Positions 1 through 7,299 are shown, numbered from the stretch's first letter. The stretch: DNA of 15,139 nucleotides from Clostridiales bacterium (GCA_019421975.1 JAHZEE010000016.1:1-15139); one strand, 5' to 3'. The notes: generated by a model from the letters alone, not told the origin. Program-made: numbers and translations.

Positions 1-1707
1 GACAGCGCGCTGGTCTCCGACCGGGCCAAGGCAGAGATCATTCTGCATGCGCTGGGCATTGACAGCACACAGCTGACCCCCTATGGCGGCGGCAAGACCT
101 ACAGCAACCCGGAGAAGCTGCAGGCCATGGATCTGGGCGCCAGCTACTACACCGCCCCCTGGGTGCTGCTGGCCGAGCAGGCAGGCCAGGTGGTCCTCAC
201 CGACGCCCAGCGCAGCCGGATGATCTCCCTTCTGACCGATGCGCAGGGGGAAAACGGGCTGTTCTACTCCATCTGGGGCAGTGAGAAGTATGACGATGTG
301 GACACCACCGGCACCGCGCTGGCAGCGCTGGCACGCTTCTCCGCCGACCGGGCCGATGTCCAACAGTTCATCGACCGGGCCCTGGCCGGTCTGAGCAGCG
401 CCCAGGGCGCCAACGGCTCCTACGGCAATGTGAACTCCGACGCCATGGTCATCACAGGCCTTGTGGCGCTGGGCATCGATCCGGGCACAGACGCCCGCTT
501 TGTGAAAAACGGCTGCAGCCTGGGCGATGCGCTGATGCTGTACGCCAACAGCTCTCTGGACGGGTTTACCACCAGCTATGCCTCCGGCACTCAGGGCGAA
601 AAGGCCCAGGCCCTCGCCACGGAGCAGGGCTTCCGCGCGCTGGTGGCGCTCGAGCAGTTCGCCGCGCAGGGCAAAACCGCCTACAACATCTACGCCGGCT
701 CCACCGCCGCAGGCGACGAGCCCTTTGCCTCCACCGCCAACGGTGAGGCAGAGCTGCCGGACGGGACCCAGCGGCCCAGCGGCACCACCAATGTGACCGT
801 GGGGCTGAAGGTGCAGCCCAGCGAGCAGAGCAGCTGGATCGACACCAGCATCACCATGCCCGCCGGTTCCACCGCCGCCGAGCTTCTGGCCAAGGCCTTT
901 GCCGACGCGGATCTCACCTGCGACGGCCTCAGCGACGGCTATATTCAGTCCGTCACCAAGGGCGATGTCACCCTCAGCCAGTACGATCAGGGGCCCAACA
1001 GCGGCTGGATGTATCAGGTCAACGGGAAAGCGCCCAGCGTGGGACTCGATTCATACACCCTGCAGGCGGCCGACCAGGTGCTGCTCTACTACACCGCCGA
1101 CTGGACCAAGGAGGACGACACCCACAGCTGGGGCGGCGGCGGAAGCAGCGGCGGCGGCAGCACACAGGTGCAGACGCAGCTTCCCTTCACCGATGTCTCC
1201 CCGGACAGCTACTACTACGATGCAGTTCGGTGGGCCACCGAGCACGATATCACCGCCGGCACCAGCGCCTCTGCCTTTGGCCCCGACCTTGCGTGCACCC
1301 GCGCGCAGATGGTCACCTTCCTCTGGCGTGCAGCCGGCAGCCCGGCCCCGACAGAAGACGCTCAGACCTTCTCCGATGTGGCGCAGGACAGCTACTATTT
1401 CCAGGCAGTCCGCTGGGCCGTGGAGCAGGGCATCACGACTGGAACCTCTCAGACCACCTTCCAGCCCGACGCAGCCTGCACCCGCGCGCAGAGCGTCACC
1501 TTCCTCTGGCGATACGCCAACTCCCCTGCGCCGGAAAACGCCAGCGTTTTCACAGATGTGGCCCCCGGCGCGTACTACTGTGACGCCGTGTCCTGGGCGG
1601 CCGAGGCCGGCATCACCGCCGGAACCTCTGAGACAACCTTCGGGCCGCAGCAGCTCTGTACCCGCGCGCAGATTGTCACCTTCCTGTATCGTCAGTCCAG
1701 CATCTGA
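1..1707 (+). CDS. Surface protein, terpene-cyclase-like barrel + DUF4430 + 3 SLH domains (5' end missing)
   Basis: The reading frame is open from the first base, so the start and any signal peptide lie outside the window; 568 residues remain. Residues about 1-245 carry helical repeats with the QGxNGxYG/DAMVITGLVALG pattern of prenyltransferase/terpene-cyclase alpha-barrels. Residues about 265-368 match DUF4430, with the GPNSGWMYQVNG motif. A glycine/serine linker (about 377-387) leads to three SLH domains starting at residues 396, 457 and 517, each ending in a CTRAQ...TFL(W/Y)R block. SLH domains normally bind secondary cell-wall polysaccharide, so the protein is probably exported and held at the cell surface. 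No catalytic residues of true cyclases are evident, so a binding role is more likely than an enzyme. DUF4430 is related to the C-terminal domain of transcobalamin, but the ligand here is unknown. A strong hairpin follows the stop. Domain calls are firm; function is inferred. Confidence 0.9.
   Translation, partial: DSALVSDRAKAEIILHALGIDSTQLTPYGGGKTYSNPEKLQAMDLGASYYTAPWVLLAEQAGQVVLTDAQRSRMISLLTDAQGENGLFYSIWGSEKYDDVDTTGTALAALARFSADRADVQQFIDRALAGLSSAQGANGSYGNVNSDAMVITGLVALGIDPGTDARFVKNGCSLGDALMLYANSSLDGFTTSYASGTQGEKAQALATEQGFRALVALEQFAAQGKTAYNIYAGSTAAGDEPFASTANGEAELPDGTQRPSGTTNVTVGLKVQPSEQSSWIDTSITMPAGSTAAELLAKAFADADLTCDGLSDGYIQSVTKGDVTLSQYDQGPNSGWMYQVNGKAPSVGLDSYTLQAADQVLLYYTADWTKEDDTHSWGGGGSSGGGSTQVQTQLPFTDVSPDSYYYDAVRWATEHDITAGTSASAFGPDLACTRAQMVTFLWRAAGSPAPTEDAQTFSDVAQDSYYFQAVRWAVEQGITTGTSQTTFQPDAACTRAQSVTFLWRYANSPAPENASVFTDVAPGAYYCDAVSWAAEAGITAGTSETTFGPQQLCTRAQIVTFLYRQSSI
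1186..1704 (+). repeat. Three tandem SLH-domain repeats
   Basis: Three protein repeats begin with F(T/S)DV at 1186, 1369 and 1549, spaced 183 and 180 bases apart. Each contains a near-identical 15-base block encoding CTRAQ (1294-1308, 1477-1491, 1657-1671; the third differs by one silent base). The rest of each repeat has diverged, which fits ordinary SLH triplication rather than a recent duplication. The usual (I/V)TR wall-binding motif appears here as CTR, a variant familiar from gut Clostridia. Confidence 0.85.
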
Positions 1708-1717
1708 CGGCATATAA

Positions 1718-1754
1718 AACAGCCGGTCCGGCGCAATGCGCCGGACCGGCTGTT
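1718..1754. terminator. Bidirectional rho-independent terminator
   Basis: A perfect 17-base-pair GC-rich stem (1718-1734 with 1738-1754) closes on a three-base AAT loop. The plus strand continues with GTTTGATCC and the minus strand with TTTATATG, so either direction gives a short U-rich tail. It sits 10 bases after the SLH gene stop and 8 bases after the etfA stop, so it can terminate both convergent genes. Confidence 0.9.
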
Positions 1755-1762
1755 GTTTGATC

Positions 1763-2767
1763 CTATTGTCTCTGCCGCCGCAGCTGATCGATCAGCTCCT
1801 GCAAAAAGCTCACACAGTCCGCCACCACCGCATATTGGGCATATTGGAAAATCGGTGCATCCGCATCCGTATTGACCGCCACAATGGTCTCAGCTGCCAC
1901 GCCCGCCATATGCTGCACAGAGCCTGAGATCCCGCAGGCCAGATAGAGCTTGGGCGAGACCGTCTTTCCCGTCTGGCCCACCTGCCGCAGAAAGGGTGCC
2001 ATGCCCCGGTCCACCAGCGGCCGGCTGGCCGACCAGGCGCCGCCCAGCAGCTCTGCCAGCTCGGCGGCCAGCGCGATGTTCTTCTGCGCGCCGATGCCGA
2101 GGCCGACGGAGACGAGCACATCGGCGTCTGCGATGTTGCAGTCCTCCCGGCTTCTGAGCACCTCCAGCAGCTTTACAGCCGTCATGCCGCCCACCGGCAT
2201 CTGACGCACCAGCTCTGCCCGCCGGGACGGATCCTCCGCCGGACGCGGAAAGACCCGCGGGCGCACCGTCGCCATCTGCGGCCGGGTGTCGGGGCAGACA
2301 ATGGTCGCCATCAGGTTTCCGCCGAAGGCCGGCCGGGTCTGCAGCAGGACTCCATCCTCCATCTCCAGCTTCGTGCAGTCGGCGGTGAGGCCCGTTTTGA
2401 GCCGCGCCGCCAGCCGGGGCGCCAGGGAGCGGCCAAAGACCGTGGCCCCCAGCAGCAGTACATTGGCCGGGTGCTGCTGCAAGATGGCCGCCAGCTCGTC
2501 GGTGTAGCGCAGCTCCATGGGCTGCGCCAGCGCCTCGGACTCCACCAGGATCACCCGGTCCGCGCCGTACCGGCCCAGACCGGAGGCCTCCAGCGCCAGG
2601 CCGTGGCCCAGCACCAGCGCCGTCACCTTTTGACCGCTGCCGTCGGCCAGCGCTCTGGCCTTTCCCAGCAGCTCATAGCTCACCTGCCGCAGCGCGCCGT
2701 CGGATTGCTCGCAGTATACAAAAATTCCCTCACCCTGCCGCATGGGCAGTGTACCGTTCTGATCCAT
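1763..2767 (-). CDS. etfA: Electron transfer flavoprotein alpha subunit (EtfA)
   Basis: A 334-residue protein that pairs with EtfB to carry electrons between the upstream dehydrogenase and other redox carriers. The N-terminal half (about 15-190) is the EtfA/FixB Rossmann-like region. The C-terminal half carries the FAD-binding signature: SASRPLVDRG (246-255), QVGQTGKTVSPKLYLACGISG (262-282) and VNTDADAPIF (298-307). The ATG at 2767 is chosen because AAGGAG lies 7 bases upstream and the conserved N-terminus follows; the frame stays open further upstream only as an out-of-frame shadow of etfB. It begins 14 bases after etfB. Unlike lactate-dehydrogenase EtfA proteins with an N-terminal ferredoxin-like domain, it has no CxxCxxC cluster there. 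The usual SGGRG loop reads SVGLGIG (220-226), replacing the arginine with leucine. The family is certain. Confidence 0.96.
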   Translation of the reverse strand: MDQNGTLPMRQGEGIFVYCEQSDGALRQVSYELLGKARALADGSGQKVTALVLGHGLALEASGLGRYGADRVILVESEALAQPMELRYTDELAAILQQHPANVLLLGATVFGRSLAPRLAARLKTGLTADCTKLEMEDGVLLQTRPAFGGNLMATIVCPDTRPQMATVRPRVFPRPAEDPSRRAELVRQMPVGGMTAVKLLEVLRSREDCNIADADVLVSVGLGIGAQKNIALAAELAELLGGAWSASRPLVDRGMAPFLRQVGQTGKTVSPKLYLACGISGSVQHMAGVAAETIVAVNTDADAPIFQYAQYAVVADCVSFLQELIDQLRRQRQ

Positions 2768-2781
2768 AGCAACTCCTTTCC

Positions 2782-3570
2782 TCACAGCAGCTTCTGCGCG
2801 CGCAGCCGGTCCAGCAGGGCTTCGGCCTGCTCCGGGACGCTGCCTGTGAGCACCTCGCTCTTGACCCGGTGATCCGGGCGCATGGTGCGCACCACCCTGG
2901 TCTCGGATCCAGCCAGCCCGACCTGCTCCGGATCCACGCCCAGCTGAAGCGCAGAGCAGATCTGCACCTCCGCCTCCCAGCTGCGCAGCACCCCCGCAAT
3001 CGAGGGCAGCCGCGGCACATTGATCTCCTTGGTCACACTCAAAAGGGCCGGGAGCGGGACCTCCAGCCGCACATACCCGTCGTCGGTCAGCTTGCGCACC
3101 ACGGCGCGCCGCTCGCTGATCTGCTCGATCTCGGCCACATCGGTCACATGGGGAAGGCCCAGCGCCTCGGCCAGCATGGGCCCCACCTGGGCCGTGTCGC
3201 CATCCGTGGCCATGCGGCCGCAGAGGATCAGATCCGGCTGCGGCAAAATGCCGATGGCCGAGGCAAGCGTGTTTGCCGTGGCAAGGGTGTCCGCGCCGGC
3301 AAAGGCGCGGTCTGTGAGCAGCATGGCCTGGTCGACGCCCACGGCCAGCACCCCGCGCAGGGTCTGGGCGGCCGACGGCACCCCCATACTGATGGCCATG
3401 ACGCTGCTGCCCGCGCACCGCGCCTTCAGCCGTACCGCCTCCTCCACCGCAAAGGCGTCAAAGGGGTTCAGAATGGACGCAACCTGCTCCCGCATCAGCG
3501 TGTTTGTGACCGGGTCCATCCGCGCCTCATTGGAGGCGGGCACCTGCTTGACACAGACGACAATGTTCAT
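2782..3570 (-). CDS. etfB: Electron transfer flavoprotein beta subunit (EtfB), bifurcating type
   Basis: A 262-residue EtfB/FixA protein starting MNIVVCVKQVP. The stretch CGRMATDGDTAQVGP (117-131) is decisive: DGDTAQVGP is the variant seen in electron-bifurcating ETFs, which bind a second FAD in EtfB. Housekeeping ETFs that bind AMP have a D-D-D-x-N-Q-T-G type sequence at this place. The family signature VPLPALLSVTKEINVPRLPS spans 171-190. The ATG overlaps the dehydrogenase stop as ATGA, implying translational coupling, and GGAGGTGG lies just upstream. Together with EtfA and the dehydrogenase it should form a soluble complex coupling a 2-hydroxyacid to NAD and a low-potential acceptor such as ferredoxin. 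The bifurcating assignment is inference from the motif. Confidence 0.96.
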   Translation of the reverse strand: MNIVVCVKQVPASNEARMDPVTNTLMREQVASILNPFDAFAVEEAVRLKARCAGSSVMAISMGVPSAAQTLRGVLAVGVDQAMLLTDRAFAGADTLATANTLASAIGILPQPDLILCGRMATDGDTAQVGPMLAEALGLPHVTDVAEIEQISERRAVVRKLTDDGYVRLEVPLPALLSVTKEINVPRLPSIAGVLRSWEAEVQICSALQLGVDPEQVGLAGSETRVVRTMRPDHRVKSEVLTGSVPEQAEALLDRLRAQKLL

Positions 3571-5159
3571 GCTTCCACCTCCGTCAGAATGTTGCCCGGC
3601 CCCAGCAGCCCCTTGGGATCCAGGGTGCGCTTGAGCTGCCAGAGCTTTGCCATCTTCTCCGGGCCGTACATGATGTAGGCCAGCTTCTTTTTGATCTTGC
3701 CCGTTCCATGCTCGCCGGTGATGGTGCCATCCATGCGGTGCACATCCGCCGCCCACTTCTCAAACAGGCGCAGGCCAAATTCATATTCTGCCCGGTCTCT
3801 GGCAAAGATGTTGGGATGGACATGGTTCTCCCCGATGTGGCCAAAGATCACCCAGTCCAGATCGGTCTGGCTCAGATCGTGCTGATAGATGTGGAACAGC
3901 TCGTCAAAATGGGCGTCATCCACCGCCATGTCGGTGGACAAGATGGTGATGCACGGCTCCTTTTTCTTGTTGCGCTCGACGATGATATCCGTCACCTCCG
4001 GCACCGTGTGGCGGAAAAACAGCAGCTTCTCCAGCTCCCGGCTGTCCCGCGCCACCCAGGTGCGCTCCGGATCCCCGCCCACGGCGCGCACCACCTGCTC
4101 CAGCTCCCGCAAAATGGGCAGGAAGCGGTTTTCATGCATCAGATTGAACTCCACATACACAGCGCAGACATAGTCCTCCGGCAGCGCCTGGAGCTGCTGA
4201 AAGGCCGGTGACTCCTGCTTATACGCCATGACCATATCCAATGCCCGCTGGTTGAAGAACTCCAGCGAGGCCGGCGTGTGGGTAAAGTGGGGGACCCCCG
4301 GCAGCCGCTCGCCCTTCATGGCCCGCACAAACCGCAGTGCCGTCTCATCGTCCGGCAAAAAAATGGTCGCGCCCCAAAGGAGCTTCGGCGCCGGGATCAG
4401 CCGCACCTCCAGCTGGGAGATGGTGCCCAAAATGCCCTGGCTGCCCACAAACAGGTCCACCAGATCCATGTCGTCATAGAATTTAAAGCCGGCGTCCACC
4501 ACATGTCTGGGCGTGTCAAAGTCCGGGATGCGCCCCTCCACCGCGCTGCCGTCTGTACAGGTCAGCCGGAACGCGCGCCCCTGGGCCCGGTCCCGGCCGC
4601 GGACCAGCTCAGTCACCCGGCCGTCGGCCAGCACCACGCGCAGGCCGTGGACATACACCCGCATGGCCCCGTACAGCAGCGAGCGCGCGCCGGAGGCGTT
4701 GCAGGCGGCCATGCCGCCCAGGCTTGCGGTGGTCTCCGTGGGATCCGGGGAGAAGAACAGCTCTCCCGGCTTCAGCTCCCGCAGCGCCTCGATGGAATCC
4801 GCGTCCCAGCCGGAGAGATCGAAGGACTTTTCGCTCAGGGCCTTGCGCACCTGCGTCAGCAGCACACCCGGCTCCACACGCAGATAAAAGGTTTCGTCCG
4901 CGTCCTTTCGCATTCCAAGCATCCGGTTCATCTTGGAGAGATTCAGGATGAGGCCGCCCGCCGGGCTCGCGCCCCCGGTGAGGCCCGTCAGGCCGCCCTG
5001 GGCGGTGAGCGTCAAATTGTGTTCATCACAGTACCGGACCACCGAGACCAGCTCCGCCTCCGTCTGGGGAAACGCGATATATTCGGCATGGCCGACCACC
5101 CGGGACTCATCAAACAGATAGTCCGCGTAGGCGTCTGTCATGGGTCGAATCAAATTCAA
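3567..5159 (-). CDS. FAD-linked 2-hydroxyacid dehydrogenase (LctD/GlcD-like, EtfAB partner)
   Basis: A 530-residue member of the D-lactate dehydrogenase/glycolate oxidase GlcD family. An N-terminal FAD-binding (PCMH) domain covers about 25-255, including GGLTGLTGGASPAGG (55-69) and SLGGMAACNASGARS (146-160). A C-terminal FAD-oxidase domain covers about 260-525, with the metal-binding histidines in GHIGENHVHPN (440-450), GEHGTGK (482-488) and the family ending LDPKGLLGPGNIL. It probably oxidises, or reversibly forms, a 2-hydroxyacid such as lactate, passing electrons to the EtfBA encoded directly downstream. The same trio makes the confurcating lactate dehydrogenase of Acetobacterium woodii, although there the Etf genes come first. 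The substrate cannot be read from sequence; glycolate, malate or 2-hydroxyglutarate remain possible. The start is TTG at 5159, backed by a good ribosome site; an internal ATG at 5141 has none. Confidence 0.93.
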   Translation of the reverse strand: MNLIRPMTDAYADYLFDESRVVGHAEYIAFPQTEAELVSVVRYCDEHNLTLTAQGGLTGLTGGASPAGGLILNLSKMNRMLGMRKDADETFYLRVEPGVLLTQVRKALSEKSFDLSGWDADSIEALRELKPGELFFSPDPTETTASLGGMAACNASGARSLLYGAMRVYVHGLRVVLADGRVTELVRGRDRAQGRAFRLTCTDGSAVEGRIPDFDTPRHVVDAGFKFYDDMDLVDLFVGSQGILGTISQLEVRLIPAPKLLWGATIFLPDDETALRFVRAMKGERLPGVPHFTHTPASLEFFNQRALDMVMAYKQESPAFQQLQALPEDYVCAVYVEFNLMHENRFLPILRELEQVVRAVGGDPERTWVARDSRELEKLLFFRHTVPEVTDIIVERNKKKEPCITILSTDMAVDDAHFDELFHIYQHDLSQTDLDWVIFGHIGENHVHPNIFARDRAEYEFGLRLFEKWAADVHRMDGTITGEHGTGKIKKKLAYIMYGPEKMAKLWQLKRTLDPKGLLGPGNILTEVEA

Positions 5160-5164
5160 AAGAA

Positions 5165-5174
5165 ATCACCCTTT
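5165..5174 (-). promoter_or_regulatory. Ribosome binding site deciding the TTG start of the dehydrogenase
   Basis: On the minus strand AAAGGGTGAT, which matches the GGTGAT part of the 16S anti-Shine-Dalgarno complement, ends 5 bases before TTG at 5159. The next in-frame ATG (5141) has no purine-rich site in front of it, so the TTG start is preferred. Confidence 0.6.
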
Positions 5175-5200
5175 CGCTTTTGCATCAGGTCTGTTATACT
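5172..5200 (+). promoter_or_regulatory. Candidate extended -10 promoter of the aminotransferase gene
   Basis: TGTTATACT (5192-5200) is a good extended -10 element (TG, one base, then TATACT). The base run 17 bases upstream (TTTCGC, 5172-5177) is a poor -35, as is usual for extended -10 promoters. The predicted leader to the ATG at 5270 is about 60 bases. Confidence 0.5.
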
Positions 5201-5213
5201 AGAAACCACCTGA
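5185..5213. promoter_or_regulatory. Inverted repeat over both divergent -10 elements (candidate operator)
   Basis: TCAGGT (5185-5190) and ACCTGA (5208-5213) form an inverted repeat with a 17-base spacer that contains both -10 boxes. A dimeric repressor bound here would block both promoters. No regulator gene is present in the window, and six-base arms can occur by chance. Confidence 0.35.
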
Positions 5214-5221
5214 AAAAACAA
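5193..5221 (-). promoter_or_regulatory. Candidate promoter of the dehydrogenase-etfBA operon
   Basis: On the minus strand, TTGTTT (5216-5221) is separated by 17 bases from TATAAC (5193-5198). The -10 is good and the -35 is weak, which suggests dependence on an activator or a modest basal level. Transcription would start near 5186, giving a leader of about 27 bases. The -10 overlaps the -10 of the divergent aminotransferase promoter. Confidence 0.5.
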
Positions 5222-5269
5222 CAAAAATGTACAAACTTTAACGAGTATTTTAGACAAAGAGGCGGTATT

Positions 5270-6562
5270 ATGGAAACTTCTGTCCCCTACGCCACACTCT
5301 GGCAGCGCTACACGGCCTTTCAGGCCCGCGGCCTGCAGCTGGACCTGTCCCGCGGCAAGCCGGAGCCCCGCCAGCTGGATCTGTCCGTCCCCATGCTGCA
5401 CACCACAGACAACGGGAGCTTCTGCGCAGAGGACGGCACGGACACCCGCAACTATGGCGCGCCGGAGGGCATCTGGGAGGCCCGGCGCCTGTTCGGCGCG
5501 CTGCTGCAGATGCCGCCGGCGCAGGTGCTGGTGGGCGGCAACTCCAGCATCAACCTGATCCACGGCGTGCTGAGCCGCGCCATGCTCAACGGCCCGCTGC
5601 CCGGCGACACCCCCTGGGTCCGGTTTCCCCGGGTCCGGATGCTCTGCCCCGCGCCGGGCTACGACTGGCACTTCTACCTGTGCCAGACCCTGGGCATTGA
5701 GCCGGTCTATGTGCCCATGCGCGCGGACGGCCCGGACATGGAGCTGGTGGAGGAGCTGGTGACAGACGAGACCGTCAAGGGCCTCATCTGCGTGCCCATG
5801 TACAGCAATCCCACCGGCATCACCTTCTCCGACGCGGTGGTGGACCGGCTGGCCCGGATGCAGACCGCCGCGCCGGACTTCCGCCTGATCTGGGACAACG
5901 CCTACTGCGTCCACCACCTGTATCCGGACCGGCAGGACCGCCTCAAAAACATCTATACCGCCTGCTGCGAGGCGGGCCACCCCGACCGGCCCGTGCTCTT
6001 TACCTCCACCTCCAAGATCACCTTTGCCGGTGCCGGCGTGAGCGCCATGGCGGCCAGCGAGGCCAATGTGGCGCGCCAGCTGGAGCTGCTGCGCCACCAG
6101 ATGGTCTGCTACGACAAGCTCAATCAGCTGCGCCATGCGCGCTTTCTGCCGGATCTTGCCGCCGTACAGGCGCACATGGCGCGCCATGCGGAGATTCTGC
6201 GGCCCAAATTTCAGCTGATTGAGCAGGTCCTGAAACGGGAGCTTTCTGACCTTGCCACCTGGAGCCGGCCAAACGGCGGCTACTTCATCTGCTTTTACGG
6301 CCCCAGGGGCTGTGCCCGGCGCACGGTGGAGCTGTGCAAAAAGGCCGGCGTCACGCTGACGCCGGCCGGTGCTCCGTTTCCCAATGGGTTTGATCCGGAC
6401 GACAGCGTGCTGCGCATCGCGCCCACACTGCCGCCCATTGAGGAGTTAAAGCAGGTGATGGAGCTGTTCCCCATCGCCGTAAGGCTGGCCTACGCGGAGC
6501 TCAGCCGTTCGAGTACCGCTCCAGAAACTGGCGCGTCCGCTCCTCCTTCGGGTGGTCGATGA
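5270..6562 (+). CDS. PLP-dependent aspartate-type aminotransferase (class I, Aminotran_MocR-like)
   Basis: A 430-residue fold-type I aminotransferase of the family that includes the Corynebacterium aspartate aminotransferase. Visible landmarks are SRGKPEP (27-33), the substrate-site NYGAPEG (61-67), PAPGYDWH (127-134), YSNPTG (178-183), DNAY (209-212), the PLP-binding lysine K249 in STSKITFAGAG, and carboxylate-binding R382 in LRIAPTLP. It transfers an amino group between an amino acid, likely aspartate or alanine, and 2-oxoglutarate in the cytoplasm. The ATG at 5270 follows AGAGGCGG; the frame is open further upstream but lacks family sequence. It is divergent from the dehydrogenase-Etf operon. 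The last ~19 residues (from SRSSTAPET) look like a low-complexity extension; that DNA overlaps the 3' end of the ABC ATPase gene on the other strand. Confidence 0.93.
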   Translation: METSVPYATLWQRYTAFQARGLQLDLSRGKPEPRQLDLSVPMLHTTDNGSFCAEDGTDTRNYGAPEGIWEARRLFGALLQMPPAQVLVGGNSSINLIHGVLSRAMLNGPLPGDTPWVRFPRVRMLCPAPGYDWHFYLCQTLGIEPVYVPMRADGPDMELVEELVTDETVKGLICVPMYSNPTGITFSDAVVDRLARMQTAAPDFRLIWDNAYCVHHLYPDRQDRLKNIYTACCEAGHPDRPVLFTSTSKITFAGAGVSAMAASEANVARQLELLRHQMVCYDKLNQLRHARFLPDLAAVQAHMARHAEILRPKFQLIEQVLKRELSDLATWSRPNGGYFICFYGPRGCARRTVELCKKAGVTLTPAGAPFPNGFDPDDSVLRIAPTLPPIEELKQVMELFPIAVRLAYAELSRSSTAPETGASAPPSGGR

Positions 6563-7286
6563 CCGCCTCCGGGGTGCCATACTCCACCACAACGCCCTTG
6601 TCCATAAACAGGATATTATCCGCCACCTGGCGGGCAAACTGGATCTCGTGGGTGACGATCACCATGGTGGTGTTTTTCTCCGCCAGACCGCGGATCACAT
6701 GGAGCACCTCGCCGGTGAGCTCCGGATCCAGCGCCGAGGTGGGCTCGTCAAAGCAGAGGATATCCGGCTTCAGCGCCAGCGCGCGGGCGATGGCCACACG
6801 CTGCTGCTGGCCGCCGGAGAGCTGGTGCGGCCGGTAGTCCAGCTTGGCGCCCAGGCCCACACTCTCCAGCAGCACCCTGCCCTGCTCGGTGATCTGCTCG
6901 AGCATCTGCCGCTTGTTCTGCTTAAAGTCCGGCTGCTCTTTGGCCAGCAGGCGGCTGGCCAGGGTCACATTTTCCAGCGCCGTGTACTGGGGAAACAGGT
7001 TGAACGACTGAAACACCAGGCCAAAGTGCAGCTGACGGCGGCGCAGCTCGCTGTCGCTCAGCCGCGTTCTCTGCGCGCCGTCAAAGACACGCTGGCCGCC
7101 CACGGCGATGGTGCCGCTGTCGGCCCGCTCCAGAAAGTTGAGGCACCGCAGCAGCGTGGTCTTTCCGCTGCCGGACGAACCGATGACCGCCACGGACTCC
7201 CCCTTCTCCAGACTGAAGCTGATCCCCTTGAGGACCTCCAGGCTGCCGAAATTCTTTTTCAGATCTCTGACTTCCAATACTGCCAT
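6501..7286 (-). CDS. Polar amino-acid ABC transporter ATP-binding protein (GlnQ-like)
   Basis: A 261-residue ATPase that drives the importer encoded with it. All nucleotide-site motifs are intact: Walker A GSSGSGKT (36-43), Q-loop in VFQSFNLFPQ (91-100), signature LSGGQQQR (156-163), Walker B ILCFDEP (176-182) and the switch histidine in VTHE (H213). The FNLFP sequence after the Q-loop is typical of the GlnQ/HisP polar amino-acid subfamily. The ATG at 7286 is chosen because GGAGGG lies 7 bases upstream and the conserved MAVLEVRDLKK start follows. It begins 13 bases after the permease stop, as the last gene of the operon. Its last 62 bases overlap the aminotransferase gene tail to tail. Confidence 0.96.
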   Translation of the reverse strand: MAVLEVRDLKKNFGSLEVLKGISFSLEKGESVAVIGSSGSGKTTLLRCLNFLERADSGTIAVGGQRVFDGAQRTRLSDSELRRRQLHFGLVFQSFNLFPQYTALENVTLASRLLAKEQPDFKQNKRQMLEQITEQGRVLLESVGLGAKLDYRPHQLSGGQQQRVAIARALALKPDILCFDEPTSALDPELTGEVLHVIRGLAEKNTTMVIVTHEIQFARQVADNILFMDKGVVVEYGTPEAVIDHPKEERTRQFLERYSNG

Positions 7287-7299
7287 CTCTCGTCCCTCC

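Noticed and set aside
899..1717. Overlapping plus-strand frame inside the SLH protein gene, and the antisense frame at 1051-1713
   Set aside because: Pro/Ala/Arg-rich shadows of the SLH gene; the SLH frame has clear domain matches throughout.
2768..3418. In-frame 5' extension of EtfA to 3418
   Set aside because: It overlaps etfB in another frame and gives non-family sequence; the ATG at 2767 has a clear Shine-Dalgarno site.
5156..6187. 343-codon open frame antisense to the aminotransferase
   Set aside because: His/Gln/Arg-rich translation with no family features, opposite a clearly conserved enzyme gene; a by-product of high GC content.
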